Source of the DNA: an uncultured bacterium
GTDB taxonomy: Bacteria; Patescibacteriota; Minisyncoccia; Phycocordibacterales; UBA9973
DNA: 44,125 nt
Assembly: GCA_903838985.1 (NCBI GenBank)
Contig: CAIMAO010000006.1
Coordinates: 1 to 44,125, forward strand
Direction of reading: 5' to 3'
Shown here: piece after piece, positions 32,394 to 39,241 of the stretch
How positions within the stretch are numbered: the stretch's first letter is position 1
How the letters are laid out: every line of letters starts with the position of its first letter
Notes under the pieces: generated by a model
Databases searched by the model: none
What the model was told of the DNA's origin: nothing
What the model saw: only the letters and a program-made list of their open reading frames with translations
Position numbers and translations under genes: made by a program

Positions 32394-32500
32394 CTAAAAA
32401 CAGAAAATAACACTTTCTTCAGCATACGCAATATTAATTTCGTCAACCACTGACAGGTTCGAGTGCGGGTCGTGAAAAAGTATTATTTTCTGTTTTTTAG
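32394..32500. repeat. Palindromic element upstream of greA (copy 6)
   Basis: The left arm CTAAAAACAGAAAATAACAC and the inverse of the right arm match over about 23 bp with two small differences. The core of about 58 bp is GC-richer (ACTGACAGGTTCGAGTGCGGGTCGTG). It lies between the divergent greA and bS21-like genes. Confidence 0.75.
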
Positions 32501-32543
32501 TTTAGACTTGCCTCTACATTATATATATGATAATCTACTACAT

Positions 32544-32771
32544 ATGGCAAAAACAGTAATTGAGGTAAATAAAAATGGAAATGAGAACAACGCAAGCATA
32601 TTGCGCCGTTTTTCTCGTAAAGTTCAAGAATCAAACATAATTCAAAAAGTTAAAGGTTCTCGATATAATAAAAGAAAAGAATCAAAAATTAAAGTTAAAA
32701 AAGGCACTCTAAAACGCTTGGAAAGAAGACAAGAAATAGAAAAGCTCCGCAAGCTTGGTAAAATAAAATAA
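32544..32771 (+). CDS. rpsU: bS21-like small ribosomal protein
   Basis: A 75-aa, very basic protein: MAKTVIEVNKNGNENNASIL, then LRRFSRKVQES, ending with KKGTLKRLERRQEIEKLRKL. The NASILRRFSRKVQ and KRLERR patterns fit bS21 of Patescibacteria. It binds near the 3' end of 16S rRNA in the 30S subunit, where it could influence Shine-Dalgarno pairing. That may matter here, since most genes seem leaderless. The start at 32544 is the first ATG consistent with family length. Confidence 0.8.
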   Translation: MAKTVIEVNKNGNENNASILRRFSRKVQESNIIQKVKGSRYNKRKESKIKVKKGTLKRLERRQEIEKLRKLGKIK

Positions 32772-32792
32772 TCCTTCGACTTTGCTCAGGAT
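32771..32792. repeat. Short palindromic repeat (ATCCTTCGAC...CAGGAT type)
   Basis: ATCCTTCGACTTTGCTCAGG plus AT forms a hairpin ATCCT/AGGAT. It resembles a short dispersed repeat (TCCTTCGAC-N-GCTCAGGA) that I know from many environmental bacterial genomes; a single copy is seen here. It separates the bS21-like and ybeY genes. Confidence 0.5.
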
Positions 32793-32799
32793 AAAAATT

Positions 32800-33252
32800 A
32801 TGGAAGATAAATTCTCTATCATAAACAAAACAAGGAACAAAATACCTTCCTTGCCTTTTAGCACTATCAAAAATGATATTTTAGGTAAAAACTATTCCCT
32901 ATCTTTAGCATATATCTCAAAAGAAGAAATGCGAAAAATAAATAAAACTTATAGAAATAAAAATAAAGCTACAAATGTTTTATCTTTCTTACTATCAAAA
33001 AATTCTGGAGAAATTTTAATCTGCCCAGTTGTAGTGAAAACCGAAACTAAAAAATTTGATAGAAATTTCGCCCAATTATTGGGATTTTTAGTTATCCACG
33101 GAATGCTGCATTTGAAAGGAATGGAACATAGTAGTAGAATGGAGATAGCAGAGAAAAAATATGATCAGAAATATTTCTATAGGAATAGACATGGGGTCCA
33201 CGATGACGAGAGTCGTAGTGGGAGAATTTCTAAAAGGAGAAAAAAATCCTAA
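32800..33252 (+). CDS. ybeY: Endoribonuclease YbeY (rRNA maturation)
   Basis: A 150-aa zinc-dependent RNase for 16S rRNA 3' processing. LSLAYISKEEMRKINKTYRN, KATNVLSFLL and the metal site VIHGMLHLKGMEHS (about 108-121; H-x3-H-x5-H) are clear. The ATG at 32800 is used; the preceding TTG lies in a repeat. The last 31 codons overlap the start of ftsA in another frame by 92 bp. That tail (FYRNRHGVHDDESRSGRISK) looks unlike a YbeY end and probably arose by loss of an earlier stop. Confidence 0.88.
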   Translation: MEDKFSIINKTRNKIPSLPFSTIKNDILGKNYSLSLAYISKEEMRKINKTYRNKNKATNVLSFLLSKNSGEILICPVVVKTETKKFDRNFAQLLGFLVIHGMLHLKGMEHSSRMEIAEKKYDQKYFYRNRHGVHDDESRSGRISKRRKKS

Positions 33253-34324
33253 GATTATTGGTATTGGAGAAAGTGAAACAAAAGGAATGCGACACGGATA
33301 TGTCGTAAATATTCCTGAAGCAGTGTCTTCACTCAAAAAAGCAATATCCATGGCAGAGAAAACTTCTGAAATAAAAGTCAGGCGTGCTTTCATTTCTGTC
33401 GGCGGTGTGACGTTGCGTGGAGACACAGCTAGTGGTGTAGGTATTATTTCCAAAGCAGATGGAGAAGTGACAAATCTAGATATAAATAAAGCATTACAAG
33501 ATTGTGAAGAAAATTTAAATTTAAATAATAAAAAAATAATTAAAACATATCCTATCTCATTCAAGCTTGATGGTAAAGAAATACAAGGAAGGCCTGAAGG
33601 AATGAGAGGAACAAAACTCGAAGTCAAAGCTATTTTTGTCACTTGTTCAATTCCACATTTTGAAGACTTAATAGAAGTAGTGGCTTTAGCAGGAGTAGAA
33701 CCCGTAGATATAATAGCTTCCCCGCTTGCAGGTAGTCGCATAGCATTGTCTGAAAAACAAAAAATAGTCGGAGCAGCCTTGGTAAACATAGGCTCTGAGA
33801 CAACTTCCCTTTCTGTATATGAAAATGGTGTATTAATGTCACTTGATAGTTTCCCTTATGGGGGAACAGATATTACGAACGACATAGCTCTTGGATTAAA
33901 AGTTTCACTCGAAGAAGCTGAACGTTTCAAACTTGGAAATTTGGGAGAAGATTATTCAAAGAAAAAATTAGATGAAATTATTGAAGCTCGTCTTTCTGAT
34001 ATTTTTGAATTAATAGAAAACCGTTTGAAAAAAATAAAAAGAAATGAGCTTCTCCCTGCAGGTATCGTTTTTGTCGGAGGAAGTGCAAGTATTCCTCTTC
34101 TCGAAGAATTTTCAAAATCAGCTCTCAAACTTCCTTCAAGAATAGCAACGACAGAAATTTTTGGTAATACAAAAACAAAACTTCGTGATCCTTCTTGGTT
34201 CACAGCACTTGGTTTAATAATATCCGATGAAGGTGATGAATATATTTCAGAAAACTCTGTTCAAGGTTTATTTAAAAATCTAAAAAGTATTCTAAAATCG
34301 AACATCAAACAATTAATGCCTTAA
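33161..34324 (+). CDS. ftsA: Cell division protein FtsA
   Basis: A 387-aa actin-like ATPase that anchors FtsZ to the membrane. Motifs are ISIGIDMGSTMTRVVVGEF (phosphate 1), the SHS2 region (RRAFISVGGVTLRGDTASG), IVGAALVNIGSETTSLSVYE (phosphate 2) and GIVFVGGSASIPLLEEF. The C-terminal end (FKNLKSILKSNIKQL) is a short amphipathic helix, as expected for membrane targeting. The start overlaps ybeY by 92 bp in another frame. ftsZ follows after 128 bp. Confidence 0.94.
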   Translation: MIRNISIGIDMGSTMTRVVVGEFLKGEKNPKIIGIGESETKGMRHGYVVNIPEAVSSLKKAISMAEKTSEIKVRRAFISVGGVTLRGDTASGVGIISKADGEVTNLDINKALQDCEENLNLNNKKIIKTYPISFKLDGKEIQGRPEGMRGTKLEVKAIFVTCSIPHFEDLIEVVALAGVEPVDIIASPLAGSRIALSEKQKIVGAALVNIGSETTSLSVYENGVLMSLDSFPYGGTDITNDIALGLKVSLEEAERFKLGNLGEDYSKKKLDEIIEARLSDIFELIENRLKKIKRNELLPAGIVFVGGSASIPLLEEFSKSALKLPSRIATTEIFGNTKTKLRDPSWFTALGLIISDEGDEYISENSVQGLFKNLKSILKSNIKQLMP

Positions 34325-34423
34325 TTTGGTACAAAATTACCTCAAATATTAGGCACTAGCCAAAATATATTTTTCTGCTATTATAGGTAATGTATTATTA
34401 TATAAATTATTAGAAATAATTCA

Positions 34424-34440
34424 CCCCGCCACGGCGAGGC
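34424..34440. repeat. Short GC-rich palindrome before ftsZ
   Basis: CCCCGCCACGGCGAGGC, with CGCC/GGCG pairing, stands out in an AT-rich gap between ftsA and ftsZ, 13 bases before the ftsZ start codon. Confidence 0.5.
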
Positions 34441-34452
34441 AAGTTAAAATAT

Positions 34453-35655
34453 ATGCCTAAATTAAACCCTGAAATAGAAAGTTTTGCTCGCATTATGGTC
34501 ATTGGAATAGGAGGATCCGGTAAAAATGCCATAAACCACATGATCAATTCAAAGGTCAAAGGTGTGTCTTTTATTTGTATGAATACTGACACCCAAGACT
34601 TACATCATTCCTTGGCCGAAAAGAAAATACATATCGGCAAAAACCTTACAAAAGGTCTAGGAGCTGGAATGAATCCAGAAGTTGGTAAAAAAGCCGCTGA
34701 AGAAACAAAATCAGAAATCCAAGATGTTATCAAGGGAGCTGATATGGTTTTTATCGCTTGCGGAATGGGTGGAGGAACAGGAACAGGTGCAGCACCTATA
34801 GTTGCTCGCGCTGCAAAAGAACAAGGAATACTCACAGTAGCTGTGACGACTAAACCTTTCTTCTTTGAAGGAAATCACAGAATGAAAATTGCTGAAAAAG
34901 GAATTGAAGAACTTGCAAGAGAAGTAGACGCAATCATTACTATCCCAAATGATAAATTAATTCAATTAGCAGACAAGACTACAAATTTCAAAGATGCTTT
35001 CGCTAGTTGTGATAATGTACTTCGTCAAGCTGTTGAGGGTATATCTGACCTCATCACCACTCCTGGAATCATAAATGTGGACTTCGCTGATATCAGAGCT
35101 ATCATGTCAGATGCTGGAAGTGCCCTTATGGGTATTGGACTTGCCTCAGGTGATGGACGTGCTTCCAAAGCAGCCCTACAAGCTATCAATTCTCCCCTCT
35201 TAGAAGTTTCAATCAATGGTGCTAAAGGTGTGCTCTTCGCAATATCTGGTGGAGATGACATAACTATTCATGAAATACAAGAAGCTGCAAAAATAATTAC
35301 AGAATCAATAGATAAAGATGCAAAAGTCATCTTCGGTACTATACGAGATGAAAAATTAAAAAAAGGTGAATTAAAAGTCACAGTCATCGCAACAAGTTTC
35401 GGGACTGAAGCTCCACGAAAAAATCTTTTTAGTGGTACTAGTGCATTAACAAATCAGACCTTAGTAAAAGATGAAACTCCTGCAAAAATAATCAAAGAAA
35501 TCCATAACACTATTCAAAATCCAAACATAAATAGTAATAATGATTTTTTAAAAAAAATAGAAAAAAAGCCTGAACCAATAGAAGAAATAATAATAGATGA
35601 TGACACTGAAGATTGGAGTGCTGTCCCAGCATTCTTGAGAAGAAAGAAAAATTAA
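34453..35655 (+). CDS. ftsZ: Cell division GTPase FtsZ
   Basis: A 400-aa tubulin homologue forming the division ring. VIGIGGSGKNAINHM at the start, the tubulin signature GMGGGTGTGAAPIVA (about 104-118), TTKPFFFEG and LITTPGIINVDFADI. After a variable linker (about 325-385) the C-terminus DWSAVPAFLRRKKN (about 386-400) fits the conserved FtsA/ZipA-binding tail (xPAFLR). TAAAAT is 2 bases before the ATG. A strong terminator follows. Confidence 0.97.
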   Translation: MPKLNPEIESFARIMVIGIGGSGKNAINHMINSKVKGVSFICMNTDTQDLHHSLAEKKIHIGKNLTKGLGAGMNPEVGKKAAEETKSEIQDVIKGADMVFIACGMGGGTGTGAAPIVARAAKEQGILTVAVTTKPFFFEGNHRMKIAEKGIEELAREVDAIITIPNDKLIQLADKTTNFKDAFASCDNVLRQAVEGISDLITTPGIINVDFADIRAIMSDAGSALMGIGLASGDGRASKAALQAINSPLLEVSINGAKGVLFAISGGDDITIHEIQEAAKIITESIDKDAKVIFGTIRDEKLKKGELKVTVIATSFGTEAPRKNLFSGTSALTNQTLVKDETPAKIIKEIHNTIQNPNINSNNDFLKKIEKKPEPIEEIIIDDDTEDWSAVPAFLRRKKN

Positions 35656-35657
35656 AT

Positions 35658-35690
35658 AAAAAAAATCCCTAAAATTTAGGGATTTTTTTT
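35658..35690 (+). terminator. Terminator of ftsZ
   Basis: AAATCCCTAAA-ATTTAGGGATTTTTTTT, starting right after the stop codon. Confidence 0.92.
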
Positions 35691-35709
35691 ATTATGATAT
35701 ACTAAATAA

Positions 35710-36636
35710 ATGATCTACGATTTAATAATTATAGGAGGAGGTCCTGCAGGCTCAGCTGCTGCTGTATATGCTGCTCGAAAAAGACTTAAAACCTTATTTA
35801 TAACATCCGAATGGGGTGGTCAATCTGTCGTATCTGAACAGATTTTTAACTGGATAGGAACTACTTCTATCTCTGGAGAAGAACTCGCCAAAAATCTTAA
35901 AAATCATGTTTTAGCTAATGTAGGAGAAAGTTTAGAAGTTAAAGAAGGAAATAAAGTTGAAGTAATCTCAAAAACTGAAGAAATTTTTAAAATAAAACTT
36001 GAAAATAATGATGAATATTCATCTAAAACAATTTTGATAGCTACTGGTAGTAGTAGAAAAAAATTAGAAGTAAAAAATGCAAATAAACTAGAACACAAAG
36101 GCCTTACCTATTGTGCCACTTGTGATGGTCCTCTTTTTGCAGATATGGATGTAGTCGTAGTTGGTGGTGGAAATGCAGCATTTGAATCGGCCTCTCAACT
36201 ACTCGCCTATTGTAAATCTGTCACATTATTACACAGAAGTGAAAAATTCCGTGCAGATGAAGTAACAGTAGAAAAAGTTTTAAAAAATCCTAAAATAAAA
36301 GCATTAAAAAATATTGAAATATTAGAAATAAAAGGTGAAAAATTCGTAGAAGGAATATTGTTTAAAGATAAAATAAGCGGAACAGAAACAGAATTAAAAG
36401 TCTCTGGAATCTTCATTGAAATAGGACAAATTCCAAACACTAATTTTATAAAAAACATTGTCCCCCTAGACGAAGTAGGACGTGTAAAAATAAATCCATT
36501 AAATCAAAAAACAGAAACTCTTGGCGTCTGGGCTGCTGGTGATTGCACTAATATTTTATATCATCAAAATAACATTGCTGCTGGTGATGCTGTCCGTGCA
36601 CTCGAAGATATTTATCTATTTTTGAATACTAAATAA
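35710..36636 (+). CDS. trxB: Thioredoxin reductase
   Basis: A 308-aa flavoenzyme passing electrons from NADPH to thioredoxin. FAD site IIIGGGPAGSAAAVYAAR (6-23), redox pair C135-ATC138 in CATCDGP, NADPH site VVVGGGNAAFESASQLL, and the C-terminal FAD motif LGVWAAGDCTNI. The NADP-binding HRRxxxR motif reads HRSEKFRAD, a partial match, so cofactor preference is uncertain. TATACT lies 6 bases before the ATG. Confidence 0.94.
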   Translation: MIYDLIIIGGGPAGSAAAVYAARKRLKTLFITSEWGGQSVVSEQIFNWIGTTSISGEELAKNLKNHVLANVGESLEVKEGNKVEVISKTEEIFKIKLENNDEYSSKTILIATGSSRKKLEVKNANKLEHKGLTYCATCDGPLFADMDVVVVGGGNAAFESASQLLAYCKSVTLLHRSEKFRADEVTVEKVLKNPKIKALKNIEILEIKGEKFVEGILFKDKISGTETELKVSGIFIEIGQIPNTNFIKNIVPLDEVGRVKINPLNQKTETLGVWAAGDCTNILYHQNNIAAGDAVRALEDIYLFLNTK

Positions 36637-36649
36637 AAAAAACTTAAGT

Positions 36650-36678
36650 TTGACAATTTACCCTTAAGTTGTTATTCT
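36650..36678 (+). promoter_or_regulatory. Promoter of the GtrA-like gene
   Basis: TTGACA (36650-36655), 17-base spacer, TATTCT (36673-36678). The inverted repeat AACTTAAG/CTTAAGTT surrounds the -35 box. Confidence 0.75.
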
Positions 36679-36717
36679 AAATTTGGATAAAAATTTTTAA
36701 TTAAAAAGGAGGTTCTT

Positions 36718-37092
36718 TTGAAAATAAAAAATGAAGCATTGAGATTTGGAATAGGTGGTATTCCAGGAGCAATATTAAATTTAAGTATAATCTCTTTTGT
36801 ACCACAAAATTCCATGTTTTTTGTAGTATTGCTTTACACAATAGCGTTTTTTGTAAGAGAAATTACCAGTTATTTTATCCATAAAAACTGGACTTACAAA
36901 TACAAAAAAAATAAAACGGCTTTGGTATATTCTTACACCACATTGTATCTTTTATTATTAAATACAATAGCTTATTTATTTTTTACTAAGACATTAGGAA
37001 TGAATAAATTCTTGTCTCAAATGACAGTAAACATATTATTTTTCTTCATTAATTTTTTTGAGGTAAAGAAAGTTTTTAAAAATGGCTCGTAA
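36718..37092 (+). CDS. GtrA-like four-helix membrane protein
   Basis: A 124-aa protein with four membrane segments. ALRFGIGGIPGAILNLSI and FFVREITSYFIHKNWTYKYK fit the GtrA family, where the second motif corresponds to the F-x-x-N/H-K/R-x-W-x-F signature. Family members help move lipid-linked sugars across the membrane; here this is inferred. The start is TTG at 36718, set by a perfect AGGAGG Shine-Dalgarno site (36707-36712) 5 bases away. It has its own promoter and terminator. Confidence 0.7.
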   Translation: MKIKNEALRFGIGGIPGAILNLSIISFVPQNSMFFVVLLYTIAFFVREITSYFIHKNWTYKYKKNKTALVYSYTTLYLLLLNTIAYLFFTKTLGMNKFLSQMTVNILFFFINFFEVKKVFKNGS

Positions 37093-37119
37093 TTGTAATA
37101 ATACAAATGCGAGCCTTTT
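37084..37119 (+). terminator. Terminator of the GtrA-like gene
   Basis: GGCTCG ... CGAGCC with inner TTGTA/TACAA, then TTTTC; it overlaps the last codons of the gene. Confidence 0.8.
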
Positions 37120-37136
37120 CTCATTTATATATAAAT

Positions 37137-37667
37137 TTATTTAGTTAAAAATCCTAAAATACTATCCCAAGGCAAACTGACTGCTAGTATCACTACGTAA
37201 AGTAATATAAAAGTTAAAGGAATTAATTTTTCTGTCTCTGACAAAGGATTATATTTTTTTCTATCTTTTCCCTTCCCTAACAAATGCCATTCTGTTTCAA
37301 AAAGTGTTATTGGCAACTTTTGTTCTACCGTGTGTATCACTTGAAATTTTGCTTTGTTTAATTGTCTGTATGATTTAATAATTTTATACCAACAATAAGC
37401 AATACTTATTCCAACAAATGGAACTAATAAAAATATCATGTTTGAATTGGGTAAACTTTTTGTTTCAACATATCCCAATATACCTATGATGGCTGTATTG
37501 AGTCCTAAAAAAAATTCATTAGATTTTTGTCGCCTTTCATTTGTGCTATTAAAGACATGCAAATAAATACGATATTGTTCTAGACAATAATCTACATAAG
37601 GGTCTTTACTTTCCCTTATTTTATCGTTATTTCTTGTAAACAATAAATTGTCTATTTCTGGTTCCAT
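37137..37667 (-). CDS. Two-pass membrane protein of an uncharacterised family
   Basis: A 176-aa protein. Soluble N-terminus, hydrophobic segments at about 52-68 and 76-95 (LGLNTAIIGILGYVE, MIFLLVPFVGISIAYCWY), then SYRQLNKAKFQVIHTVEQKL, a charged linker and a final membrane segment (IPLTFILLYVVILAVSLPW). The pattern ERRQKSNEFFLGLN ... SYRQLNKAKF ... FETEWHLLG is familiar from small membrane proteins in bacterial accessory regions, perhaps related to SLATT-like effectors, but I cannot name it. TATAAT lies 6 bases before the ATG. Confidence 0.65.
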   Translation of the reverse strand: MEPEIDNLLFTRNNDKIRESKDPYVDYCLEQYRIYLHVFNSTNERRQKSNEFFLGLNTAIIGILGYVETKSLPNSNMIFLLVPFVGISIAYCWYKIIKSYRQLNKAKFQVIHTVEQKLPITLFETEWHLLGKGKDRKKYNPLSETEKLIPLTFILLYVVILAVSLPWDSILGFLTK

Positions 37668-37683
37668 GTAAATATTATATCAT

Positions 37684-37721
37684 AAAAAAAATGGCACAAC
37701 TTTGATTGTCCCATTTTTATA
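37684..37721 (-). terminator. Terminator of the 42-aa gene
   Basis: AAAAATGG(GACAA ... TTGTG)CCATTTTT with T-rich sequence on the minus strand, 18 bp after the small gene's stop. Confidence 0.7.
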
Positions 37722-37738
37722 AAAATCTATCATATGCA

Positions 37739-37867
37739 CTAATTCCAGTGCCTATTCCAACAAGCTTTTATTTCTTCCCAGTTTCTATATATATAGCTGG
37801 AAATCAATAAAACAATAACGATAATCACATCAATAATGATTTTTGAGACCACAATGAACTCCTTCAT
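37739..37867 (-). CDS. Small membrane peptide (42 aa)
   Basis: It reads MKEFIVVSKIIIDVIIVIVL, then LISSYIYRNWEEIKACWNRH and WN. There is one membrane helix followed by a tryptophan-rich polar tail, similar in plan to the 50-aa gene at 25319. TAGAAT lies 7 bases before the ATG, and a terminator follows the stop. Unknown function. Confidence 0.5.
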   Translation of the reverse strand: MKEFIVVSKIIIDVIIVIVLLISSYIYRNWEEIKACWNRHWN

Positions 37868-38034
37868 TTATTTAATTCTAAAATACCATATATCCTAAAA
37901 TTTGTCTATTATTAACAAAAATCTCTTGCTTTTAAAAATCAAAAGCGATAAACTCTTATTGTGAAAAAGGGAATATAAATCATGCGCCCGTCTGTCTGAA
38001 AAGACTTGACCTATAAAGACTCACAAGATTTATA

Positions 38035-38116
38035 CTGTTCTTTGTTTACTTACTCAAGCCCTTCGTTTGGCCTAAAAATAAAGGACGTCTTTGTACGAAG
38101 ACGCCCTTTTTATTTT
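38035..38116 (+). ncRNA. Possible small RNA
   Basis: TTGACC (38006-38011) and TATACT (38031-38036), with a long 19-base spacer, are followed by about 80 bases without a coding sequence. These end in a strong terminator, AAAGG-A-CGTCTT ... AAGACG-C-CCTTTTT (38080-38112). The gap 37868-38200 holds nothing else that I can support. Confidence 0.35.
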
Positions 38117-38156
38117 ATAAAACAAAAAATCTTAAAACTGAGTAATAAAACTGAAA

Positions 38157-38190
38157 AAACTCCGCAACAATTAAGTTGTCAGAGTTTATA
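38157..38190 (-). terminator. Terminator of the 92-aa gene
   Basis: AAACTC and GAGTTT enclose CAAC/GTTG; T6 follows on the minus strand, just after the stop at 38201. Confidence 0.75.
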
Positions 38191-38200
38191 TTTCTTTCTT

Positions 38201-38479
38201 CTATCTAATTAGATGAAAGTTATTAATATCCCAATTTGCCATTTCTTGTTCTCTTTCCTCTTCTTCTTCGTCTATATCTTTTCGAGTGTTAAGAAGTTCA
38301 GGAATTAAATCAAGATTTTCAACTGGAAATTTTTTTGAAGCCTCATCCCAATCTTTTTGGGCTGGAGAAAAACTTCTCGTTGAGTTTTCTATGTTGTAGG
38401 AAACAATGACAGTCATGTTACTATCAATAATTTCTTTAACTAAGAAAATTAAGCTAGAAATTCTAATTACTTCAATCAT
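38201..38479 (-). CDS. Orphan protein with acidic C-terminal half
   Basis: A 92-aa protein: a hydrophobic/beta N-terminal part (VIRISSLIFLVKEIIDSNMTV) and a very acidic segment DIDEEEEEREQEM. Not recognised. It has a consensus promoter (38526-38554), AAGG about 9 bases before the ATG, and a terminator. It lies directly downstream of tRNA-Glu(TTC), so it might also receive read-through from the tRNA. Confidence 0.6.
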   Translation of the reverse strand: MIEVIRISSLIFLVKEIIDSNMTVIVSYNIENSTRSFSPAQKDWDEASKKFPVENLDLIPELLNTRKDIDEEEEEREQEMANWDINNFHLIR

Positions 38480-38525
38480 GGTTCTACCCTTTATAATTTT
38501 TTAAGAACTATTTAGTTACTATGTA

Positions 38526-38554
38526 AGTATAGCATAGTTAAATAGATTTGTCAA
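38526..38554 (-). promoter_or_regulatory. Promoter of the 92-aa gene
   Basis: TTGACA (38554-38549), 17-base spacer, TATACT (38531-38526), starting 4 bases past the tRNA-Glu 3' end. Confidence 0.8.
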
Positions 38555-38557
38555 CTG

Positions 38558-38629
38558 TGACCCTACAGAGAATCGAACTCTGATTACCGCCTTGAAAAGG
38601 CGATGTCCTAACCGTTAGACGATAGGGCC
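38558..38629 (-). tRNA. tRNA-Glu (anticodon TTC)
   Basis: A 72-nt cloverleaf with acceptor GGCCCTA/TAGGGTC, D arm GTCT/GGAC, anticodon stem TCGCC/GGCGG and loop TTTTCAA (TTC). It shares acceptor, D and T arms with the CTC copies at 13375 and 20744, differing mainly in the anticodon arm. Confidence 0.95.
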
Positions 38630-38689
38630 AATATGGATATAATATATTATTTTTGAAAAAATGGCAAAAAGTGCTAAATTTAAGGTCAA

Positions 38690-38774
38690 GGAGACGTGGG
38701 TGAGTGGTTGAAACCACCGCTCTCGAAAAGCGGCATACCAAAAGGTATCGGAGGTTCAAATCCTCCCGTCTCCG
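38690..38774 (+). tRNA. tRNA-Ser (anticodon CGA)
   Basis: An 85-nt tRNA with long variable arm: acceptor GGAGACG/CGTCTCC, anticodon stem CCGCT/AGCGG with loop CTCGAAA (CGA), variable arm around ATACCAAAAGGTAT, T arm GGAGG/CCTCC, discriminator G. CCA not encoded. Confidence 0.95.
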
Positions 38775-38792
38775 CTTCAAATAAATATTAAT

Positions 38793-38820
38793 AAAAAAGT
38801 TCCATCATCTGATGGAACTT
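38793..38820. terminator. Bidirectional terminator near tRNA-Ser
   Basis: AAGTTCCATCA-TC-TGATGGAACTT; T-rich on the minus strand. It overlaps the end of the 84-aa minus-strand gene. Confidence 0.8.
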
Positions 38821-39059
38821 ATCTTTACAAAATTACATACACCATCCCAATTTATTATCAAACTGATAAAAATAAAAATTACTATATACATAAAATTCTT
38901 TTGAATTATCTCTTCTATACTTTTAATAGCATCAGAAAGATTTTTATCTTTTTTCTTACAAAAAAACCTTTTTGTTTCTATAAAGGCTTGCGTCAAAAAT
39001 ATTGTAAAAAAAGAAGTTAAAGAACCATGTAATAAAAACTTTTGCAAAAAGAAAAACAT
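38805..39059 (-). CDS. Small two-pass membrane protein
   Basis: An 84-aa protein with membrane segments near both ends (FFFLQKFLLHGSLTSFFTIF and MYIVIFIFISLIINW) and a basic linker (FFCKKKDKN). The start at 39059 is inferred from GGAG about 8 bases upstream and from a TTGACG-N17-TATGTT promoter at 39109-39137. Longer in-frame starts overlap that promoter. Unknown family. Confidence 0.5.
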   Translation of the reverse strand: MFFFLQKFLLHGSLTSFFTIFLTQAFIETKRFFCKKKDKNLSDAIKSIEEIIQKNFMYIVIFIFISLIINWDGVCNFVKISSIR

Positions 39060-39108
39060 TATTTTTCTCCAAATAAAATGTTGTGTGGAAATAACTATAC
39101 CTAAAAAC

Positions 39109-39137
39109 AACATAACATCTTTTGTATATATCGTCAA
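39109..39137 (-). promoter_or_regulatory. Promoter of the 84-aa membrane protein gene
   Basis: TTGACG (39137-39132), 17-base spacer, TATGTT (39114-39109). Confidence 0.6.
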
Positions 39138-39217
39138 ATATTCTTCATATATTTTTCATAATTCTATCCCCTATCTTAAAAACTCGTAAAATTTATAAAA
39201 AGTGTTAATATATTCAG

Positions 39218-39239
39218 ATAGCCCTAAGGGGGCTTCTTT
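39218..39239 (+). terminator. Terminator-like hairpin immediately before the glmU-like start codon
   Basis: AGCCC-TAAG-GGGCT followed by TCTTTTT, ending 3 bases before the ATG at 39242. It may be an attenuator or the end of an upstream transcript. Confidence 0.55.
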
Positions 39240-39241
39240 TT

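Noticed and set aside
33088-33789. 233-codon minus-strand reading frame
   Set aside because: It is antisense to ybeY/ftsA; its serine/isoleucine-rich translation has no recognisable domain, while ftsA is clear.
38538-38780. 80-codon minus-strand reading frame
   Set aside because: It lies across tRNA-Glu(TTC) and tRNA-Ser(CGA), both with complete cloverleafs, so it cannot be a gene.
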